In this document: one piece after another, positions 57,078 to 64,000 of the stretch
Layout of the letters: every line of letters starts with the position of its first letter
How positions within the stretch are numbered: the stretch's first letter is position 1
Source of the DNA: Homarus americanus
Taxonomy: Eukaryota > Arthropoda > Malacostraca > Decapoda > Nephropidae
Assembly: GCF_018991925.1 (NCBI RefSeq)
Contig: NW_024735442.1
Span: 956,001-1,020,000, forward strand
Length of the DNA: 64,000 nt
Direction: 5' to 3'
Notes under the pieces: generated by a model
The model's input: only the letters and a program-made list of their open reading frames with translations
Databases searched by the model: none
Told to the model about the DNA's origin: nothing
Position numbers and translations under genes: made by a program

Positions 57078-57178
57078 ATGCCACAACAACAACAACACCA
57101 CCACCACCACCACAACAACAACACCACCACCACCACCACCACAACACCACCACCACAACACCACCATCACCACCACAA
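57078..57178. repeat. (CAA)n/(CAC)n trinucleotide block
   Basis: Mixed CAA and CAC triplets. Confidence 0.9.
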
Positions 57179-57299
57179 CTCCGTCTGACAGGCTCTCATA
57201 CCAGTCTTTTCTAAACTGTATATGAAACACAGTTACGCAGTTAGTAACCATAACTGTATAGAGATAATCAAACAATCTTATTTACAGAAACAAAGAAGT

Positions 57300-57610
57300 G
57301 TATAGGCAGTAACATATACAACAAAACACACAAACACCAATAACATATACAAACAAACACACAAACACCCAATAATATATACAAACAAACACACAAAACA
57401 CAATATATAAACAAACACAAACACCCACAATATACAAACAACACACAAACACCAATAACATATACAAACATAAACATAATATATCACACAAACATTCATA
57501 ACATATATACTCAGACAAACAACACAAATACAAAACACATTCTAACATATAAAACTCTGCACAAACACAAACACAAACATATATACCCAGACAAACAAAC
57601 AAACATAGAC
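57300..57610. repeat. A/C-rich minisatellite
   Basis: Irregular units containing ACAAACACCAATAACATATA and CAAACAAACACACAAACACC, about ten copies with variable length. Confidence 0.7.
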
Positions 57611-57691
57611 ACTGACACAGAAAGGAAGATAAGTATATCCCTTGAAGAAAAGAGACAAAAAAAATAAACACAGAGGAAGGGAAGGGAAGGA

Positions 57692-57765
<74 letters not shown>
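57692..57765. repeat. (GA)n microsatellite
   Basis: About 36 GA units. Confidence 0.95.
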
Positions 57766-57768
<3 letters not shown>

Positions 57769-57965
57769 CAGCCTAGAGGCCACGGTGAGCAGGTGAGCAG
57801 GACCCACCCAGGTGAGTAACAGCCAGTATCTGCTAGTAGTTACACCTGCTGTTCCGATGGAGTGGTGAGGAGTTACAGCGTGGGAACTCAAGAGGCAGCA
57901 CGTTACTCTGATACTATTCCATAATGTAAAGTTATATTTCTTGATAATTATAAATACAAAAAGGT

Positions 57966-58275
<310 letters not shown>

Positions 58276-58447
58276 AATAAGACAGTCATAAAGGCTACAA
58301 TAGCGTCCAAAACTCGACGTTAGGACAGGAGAAAGGCGACACAGCTGCCTAATTAGTATGCATTAATGTCTGTCTGTCCTTGACGCCTTACCACACACCA
58401 GAGGAATCCACAAACAAGAGCAAGTGTTTTATACCGCCAGAACAATG

Positions 58448-58448
58448 T

Positions 58449-58490
<42 letters not shown>
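58448..58490. repeat. (GT)n microsatellite
   Basis: About 21 GT units. Confidence 0.95.
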
Positions 58491-58986
58491 TCCCCTGATA
58501 TTTTTACAAACACACAAACACTGAATTACTGTGGTTTTGGTCACCTGTTTGTCTGTTTGTTGTTGCTTGTTCTTTCTTATTGTGGTCACGGACGAGCTGC
58601 TGCTGCCGCCACGACCAAGGAGGGGGAGAGGAGGGAGGAGGAGGGAGGGGGGGTCATACCTCCTCACCCCCCACAAGGTATAAATAAACCAAATAAAATC
58701 AATAAAATTCATGGCGTCGAAATGTTAATTATTTCCCCAATTATTTCTCTTGTCTCTGTCTGCCTGTCCATGGACCCGACGCACACACGCACGCACACGG
58801 ACACACACACCACCACACATGAACACGCACTCACTCTGGCACACGGACGGGCGGGCGGACGTACATGATCGCGCATCGGGTGGCGTAGAAGACGATATAT
58901 AAATACTCAAATAAGAATAAGCAACCCAGACCGTGAGGGCAATAATCCTGAGAGTCGTCCCAGTAAAGACAGGAGCCACGAGGCGA

Positions 58987-58987
<1 letters not shown>

Positions 58988-59020
<33 letters not shown>
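58988..59020. repeat. (GA)n microsatellite
   Basis: About 16 GA units. Confidence 0.95.
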
Positions 59021-59023
<3 letters not shown>

Positions 59024-59284
59024 ATTGGAGATGAAATAAGAGACAGATGGAAAAGAATAAGAGAAAAATGAAACATGAGAGGAAATGAGATAGGAAACAA
59101 AGAGGAAGAAATCTGGAGATATAATGAAATTAAAAGAATGAGATAGAAAGAGGAAACAAACAAGGAAAGAGAGACATGAGCGAGGAGGAAAGACACGACG
59201 AGAGAAATAAAAGAGGGAGGGAAATACAGGGAAAAATAGAGAAAAATAAAGGGAATACTGTAATTCTGCTGGAGCCAAAGGAAC

Positions 59285-59490
59285 AGTGGGTGGGGGAAGA
59301 GAGGAGGGGAGAGGGGAGAGGGAGGGAAGAGAGGGAGGGGGAGAGGAGGGGGAGGAGGGGAGAGGGAGGGAGGAAGGAAGGAAGGAAGGAAGGAAGGAAG
59401 GAAGGAAGCAGGGGAGGAGAAAAGGAGGACGGGAAGGAAAAGGTTAGACGGAGGTGGGGAGACAGACAGACAGACAGACAGACAGGAAGG
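59285..59490 (+). repeat. GGGA-, (GGAA)n- and (GACA)n-type tetramer arrays
   Basis: GAGGGGAGAGGG text, then (GGAA)11 at about 59363-59408 and (GACA)6 at about 59461-59484. All purine-dominated on the plus strand. Confidence 0.85.
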
Positions 59491-59619
59491 AAGAAGGAAA
59501 GGACAAGTTGACCCTCTCTCAGGGGTTGATTGGACAGAGACAAGCGGCGCGTAAGAATTAAAGGAGACAAGGAAATTGGAGAGACCTGAAAATTGACAAG
59601 ATGGGAGGCATGGTGAGGA

Positions 59620-60120
59620 CGTAGGGGGGGAGGGGGAGAGGGGGAGGAGGGGGGAGAGGGGAGGAGGGGGAGACATGGGAGGAGTAGTAGGAGGGGGAGG
59701 AGGAGGAGGACGAGGAGAGGGAGAGGGGGGAGGAGGGGGAGAGGGGAGGAGTAGTAGTAGGGGGAGGAGGAGGACGAGGAGGAGGGAGAGGGGGGAGGAG
59801 GGGAGAGGGGAGGAGAGTAGTAGGGGAGGGGGGAGGAGGAAGAATAACAGGAGGAGGAAGAACAAACAGGAGGAGGAAGAAGAAGAACAGGAAGAGAATG
59901 ATGAAGAAGAAGAGGAGGAGGAAGAAAAGAAAAGAGAAAGGAAAGCTGCTAAGAATGAGGCAAAGAGTTGGAAATATTACAGAGATGGAGATGAGTGAGG
60001 GACGTGGATGATGGATTGAGAAGAGGAGGGAGGAGAGGAGAGGGCGGGGAGGGGCGGGGAGAGGCGGGGAGGGGCGGGAGGGTAGGGAGGGGGAGGAGGG
60101 CAGAGGGGAGGGGGTGAGAT
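59620..60120 (+). repeat. GGA-rich low-complexity block
   Basis: Nearly pure A/G on the plus strand (GGAGGAGGGGGAGAGGGGA and relatives), including AGGAGTAGTAGTAGGGGGAG repeated near 59680, 59748 and 59810. High potential for G-quadruplex or triplex structure. Confidence 0.85.
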
Positions 60121-60297
60121 ATAAGTGAATAAGGTAAAGTTTGGGTGTGAGGATAAAATATGGTCAGGAGGAAGAGATGAGAAGAGAGAGAGAGAAAAGG
60201 AATGGGGTCAGTGGAGAGATGGGAAAGACACGGGAAGGAATGGGGTCAGTGAGAGAGAGAGTGCTGAGGATGATGAAGGTACACTGGGTCTGGGGGA

Positions 60298-60430
60298 GGT
60301 AACTGTGGTGGGGAGGTAAGGTGTGGTGGGGAGGTAACTGTGGTGGGGAGGTAACTGTGTTGGGGAGGTAACTGTGGTGGGGAGGTAACTGTGGTGGGGA
60401 GGTAACTGTGGTGGGGGAGGTGAAACGGTG
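60298..60430 (+). repeat. 17-bp-unit G-rich minisatellite
   Basis: GGTGGGGAGGTAACTGT repeats about eight times almost exactly. Confidence 0.9.
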
Positions 60431-60985
60431 GGGAGTTTGCTGTAGTAGGGAGATGAGGAAGGGTGGTGAATAGCCTCCTAAGAAAGCTAATAGAAGGAAG
60501 AATTGAGAACAGGGAAGAAGAAGGAGAGGGCATTAATTATGAGAAGAAAGAAAGAAAGAAAGGAAGAAAAAAAAGAAGAAGGAAGAAGGAAAAAGACAAA
60601 GAATAATAAGAAAAAGATGACGAAAAAATTGAAAATAAATAAAATAAAACAAGTAAACAGGAAAATGGAAAGAAACAGAGAAATAATACAATCAGTAAAC
60701 AAAACAGACACACAGAGAACCAAACATAACAGACATCATCCTCATCTCCCTTGACACACCTTGAAGATATATCGTACTGGTAGATGAATATTCTATACCA
60801 TTTATTTAATCTAATATTTAAGTAAAAAAATAAATACAACATATAAAATTAACTATAATTATCATATTGACAAAATTCACCATCAAGGCTATACTTGATG
60901 GTGAGATCTTTCATTGTAGACTTAATCGTACGCCAGGCAGCAAATCTATCCAGCTAAAATAGACGAAAAGGTAAAAAATAGGAAT
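60431..60985. other. Intronic low-complexity and AT-rich DNA
   Basis: A/G- and A-rich text to about 60720, then AT-rich unique DNA including a short inverted repeat CACCATCAAG/CTTGATGGTG at 60878-60903. No coding signal. Confidence 0.5.
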
Positions 60986-60989
60986 AATG

Positions 60990-61038
<49 letters not shown>
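60990..61038. repeat. (GA)n microsatellite
   Basis: About 24 GA units. Confidence 0.95.
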
Positions 61039-61041
<3 letters not shown>

Positions 61042-61109
61042 ATGTACACGAAATTAGGAAGATACGTGATTGATAACTAGGGATGGAGAAGACAGTGATA
61101 GAAGAGGAA

Positions 61110-61755
61110 AGGAGAGAGGGAGAAGCAAGGGTGGATGAGGGGAGACAGGGCTGATGAGGGGAAGGTGGGGCTGGATGAGGGAAGGTGGGGCTGATGAGGG
61201 GAAGGGGGGCTGGATGAGGGAAGGTGGGGCTGGATGAGGGAAGGAAGGATGAGGGAAGGGGAAGGATGAGGGGAAGATGAAGGATGAGGGGAAGGTGGGG
61301 AAGGATGAGGAAGGTAAATGGATGAGGGGAAGATGAAGGGATGAGGGGAAGGTGGGGCTGGATGAGGAAGATGAAGGGATGAGGGGAAGGTGAGGGATGA
61401 GGGGAAGGTGGGGGCTGATGAGGGGAAGGTGAAGGATGAGGAAGGTGGAGGGATGAGGGAAGGTGGGGGCTGGATGAGGGAAGGTGGGGGGAAGGATGAG
61501 GAAGGTGGGGCTGGATGAGGAAGGGGTTGGATGAGGGAAGGTGGGGCTGGATGAGGGAAGGTGGGGCTGGATGAGGGAAGGTGGGGGTTGGATGAGGGGA
61601 AGGTGGGGGGCTGGATGAGGGAAGGTGGGGGGGCTGGATGAGGGGAAGGTGGGGAGCTTGATGAGGGAAGGGGGCTGGATGAGGGGAAGGGGCTGGATGA
61701 GGGGAAGGTGGGAGGCTGGATGAGGGGAAGGTGGGGCTGGATGAGGGAGAGACAG
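61110..61755 (+). repeat. GGTGGGGCTGGATGAGGGAA minisatellite
   Basis: About 30 units of 18-23 bp over 640 bp with variable G-run length. The longest G-rich minisatellite in the window. Confidence 0.9.
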
Positions 61756-61829
61756 GGCGGTACAATCGATTACACTCACACGAACAACATCCACAATGTA
61801 AATTCAGAAAGTCCCCGCCGGATCGGTGA

Positions 61830-62160
61830 TGCGCCGTCAGCCAGTCAGCCCCAAGCCGTCAGCCAGTCAGCCGCCGCTGCCGTCAGCCAGTCTGTCGCCC
61901 AGCCGTCAAGTCATTAGTCTCTAGCCGTCAGCCATCCAGTCAGTCAGCCAGTCAACCGTAACAAAATAGACAGTTAGTTGCCCAACCGCCAGCCAATCAG
62001 TCAGCCAGTCAGTCAGTTTGTCAGGAAGCCAGTGCGCCTGCCAGCAGATAGCTCAAAACCAGTAAGCCAGCCAGCCAGTCATCCGTAACTCATTATACCA
62101 GTTCAAGGGGCAGTCGTTAAGATATTCAACAGTCAGTTTACTTGACAGTCAGCCACACAT
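61830..62160 (+). repeat. (CAGCCAGT)n-type degenerate array
   Basis: AGCCAGTCAGCC and GCCGTCAGCCAGTCAG variants, interrupted by short unique pieces. Confidence 0.8.
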
Positions 62161-62164
62161 CAAG

Positions 62165-62420
62165 GAGTTCAGAGAGAGGGAGATGAAGGATGGGGAGATG
62201 AGGAAGTGAGGGGGAGATGAGAAGGGAGGGAGATGAGGAAGGAGGGAGAAGGAAGACAGGAGACAGGGAAGGGAGGGGGAGATGAGGAAGGAGGGGGAGG
62301 AGAAGAGGAAAAAGAGGGGAGATGAGAAGGAGGGGAGAGAGGAGTGAGGGGAGAGAGAAGGAGGGGGGATGAGGAAGAGGAAAGAGAGGAAGGGAGGGGA
62401 GATGAGAAGTGAGGGACGAA
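62165..62420 (+). repeat. GGGAGATGAGGAAGG minisatellite
   Basis: Irregular A/G-rich units of 15-25 bp. Confidence 0.8.
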
Positions 62421-62482
62421 GGAAGAGGTGAATGCCGGCAGGGTGACGTGTATAAGACAGTGGTATTTGTGGCGCTGACCTT

Positions 62483-62484
<2 letters not shown>

Positions 62485-62551
<67 letters not shown>
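62485..62551. repeat. (GA)n microsatellite
   Basis: About 33 GA units. Confidence 0.95.
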
Positions 62552-62553
<2 letters not shown>

Positions 62554-62754
62554 CCTGTTCCATGTATCAAGGCAGTAATCAATCAGAGAGCCTCAGTCTT
62601 CCACACTATCAACACTGAGAGTCCGGTGATGACATTTATCCCCCAAAATCGTGAACACCACCATACCCCACCACCACCACCACCCCACACCATCACCACA
62701 CCACCACCACACACCACCACCACACAGACAACCTAACCAACCAACCCATTTCAG

Positions 62755-62806
62755 CTTGTTTAAGCTAGAACAAATAACCTAACCTAAATCAACTTAACCT
62801 AACGTA
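62755..62806. repeat. Degenerate (CCTAA)n tract
   Basis: ATAACCTAACCTAAATCAAC and TTAACCTAACG, telomere-type pentamers. Confidence 0.6.
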
Positions 62807-62924
62807 TTTCAACATCAACATAGTCACTGTTCATTTATAACAGTTAATGTATTTTATATGTGTTTATTTTATGTTGAAAAGGTCTTAGTTAATGTTACAT
62901 TTAAAAGAAGAACTTACACTGCTT

Positions 62925-63062
62925 ATTATATTGTTGTTGTTGTTATATTGTTACTATTATTATTATTATTATATATTATTATTATTATATGTTTTTTTGT
63001 TATTATTGTTATTGTTATTATTGTTGTTATAGTTATTGTTGTTATTGTTAATGTTATTGATA

Positions 63063-63138
<76 letters not shown>

Positions 63139-63142
63139 TTAT
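62925..63142. repeat. (TTA)n/(TTG)n trinucleotide block
   Basis: TTA/TTG triplets, uniform TTA at 63066-63140. Inverted relative to the AAT/AAC block at 57966-58275. Confidence 0.95.
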
Positions 63143-63309
63143 TATGCCATTCAACATTAAATTTACCAATTTTAAATGAATCACATAACTCAGAAGAGAG
63201 AGAGATGTCGAAAGGATTCCTGGGATCAGTCACAGGAAGCATTAGTACTCAGATAGAGTTGAGACAGCAGGGGAGAGAGTCGAGGGTCCCAAGATTTATA
63301 ACGTCAGAG

Positions 63310-63480
63310 CCTTTGAGAGAGAGAGAGAGAGAAAAAAAAAAAAAAAAAAAAAAGAGTATGCCACAGATTGACTAAGTCAGCTTTTCTCAAACCTCCAGGG
63401 CATCACGATTCCTTCCAAATGAAAACTGATGAGTCGGTTAGACACTTATAAAAAAAAAAAAAAAAAAAAAAAGAGAGAGA
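63310..63480. repeat. (GA)n and two poly(A) runs
   Basis: A GA run then about 22 A at 63331-63352, and a second A-run of about 22 at 63450-63471 followed by GA units. The A-runs may be SINE or LINE tails, but no body was recognised. Confidence 0.6.
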
Positions 63481-63599
63481 TAAATACATGCCAGGAGTAA
63501 GGTTGGGCTTGGGGGGTGGAGGGAGGAGGCTGCCCGGTACCCCAGGACCCCAGGAAGAGAGTTTAATGAAAGTGGGGAGGCCAGATGGTACCCCAGCTG

Positions 63600-64000
63600 A
63601 CCACAACCTCATGAGACGAGATGAGGAGGAAGAGACGAGGACGAGACGAGGAAGAAGACGAGGACAACAGAAGAGACGAGGACGAGATGAGACAGAGAGA
63701 GGACAAAATGAGAAGAGGACGAAAGAGAAGAGACGAGACGAGGACGAAACGAGAACAGACGAGACGAGAGTTGGTGAAAATGGTGGAAACAGATGGAGGA
63801 GAGACAATAGGTAGAAAAGACGGAGATTGGAACAAGAGAGAAAAAGAAATGAATGGGAGGAAACAACAAAGAATAGAACATAGGGACAAAAATAAGGACA
63901 GGAGTGATGCGTGAGGAAGGGGAGGGAGGTGAGGAAGAGGAGTGGTAAGGAAGGAAAGGGAGGTGAGGAAGGAAAGGAGGTTAGGAAGGGGAGGAGAGGT
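63600..64000 (+). repeat. GACGAGG-type purine-rich array
   Basis: GAGACGAGGACGAGACGAGG and variants to about 63780, then A/G-rich text (GGAAGGGGAGGGAGGTGAGG) to the window end. Confidence 0.8.

Noticed and set aside
58831..59865. 344-codon minus-strand open frame rich in Pro, Ser and Leu
   Set aside because: Pure complement of GA/GGA low-complexity DNA; purine-only DNA has few stops. No domain, no homology signal.
60911..61794. 284- and 246-codon minus-strand frames (Pro-His-Leu-Pro repeats)
   Set aside because: Both frames read through the same 18-23-bp minisatellite, so neither is evidence of a gene.

Overview
This is a eukaryotic nuclear genome window, most likely from a decapod crustacean or close relative. 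It has spliceosomal genes with small exons and kilobase introns (GT..AG throughout), very abundant dinucleotide and trinucleotide microsatellites, degenerate TTAGG/CCTAA tracts (the arthropod telomere unit), and many DNA transposons that target TA (Tigger/pogo-like). The species call is inference from texture; the gene calls rest on the encoded protein motifs.

Layout. (1) 1-219: 3' end of an unrecognised plus-strand coding sequence. (2) 2077-25860: fourteen plus-strand exons of the splicing and repair factor SYF1/XAB2, covering all but roughly the first 85 residues. The introns hold Tigger-like elements, a LINE fragment split by a foldback element, and microsatellites. (3) 25.9-29.6 kb: a graveyard of non-LTR retrotransposon pieces in both orientations. 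(4) 29709-40908: a complete seven-exon RNASEH2A gene (307 codons, all catalytic acids intact) with an E2F-like site just upstream. Its last intron carries a minus-strand LINE and a Gypsy pol fragment cut off by a TA-inserted element. (5) 41-47 kb: intergenic SINEs, hAT-type elements, a LINE endonuclease fragment and foldbacks. (6) 48.6-49.8 kb: two minisatellite fields, one of which reverses orientation halfway. (7) 52425-52700: 5' leader and first coding exon of an ERG-type (KCNH) voltage-gated potassium channel. (8) 52701-64000: start of its first intron, almost wholly simple repeats and minisatellites, with a 100-N assembly gap.

How the genes relate: SYF1 works in the Prp19/NTC-associated spliceosome and transcription-coupled repair, RNase H2 removes ribonucleotides and RNA:DNA hybrids from DNA, and ERG is a membrane channel. 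They are neighbours in the same orientation, with no evidence of a shared pathway or operon. No bacterial-type system, CRISPR array or new multi-gene system is visible. The most notable non-gene structures are the polarity-reversing minisatellites, the recurring TACTGTACAGTA junctions left by abutting TA-targeting elements, two SINEs with different tRNA heads but a shared central block, and a long one-sided purine bias in the channel intron.
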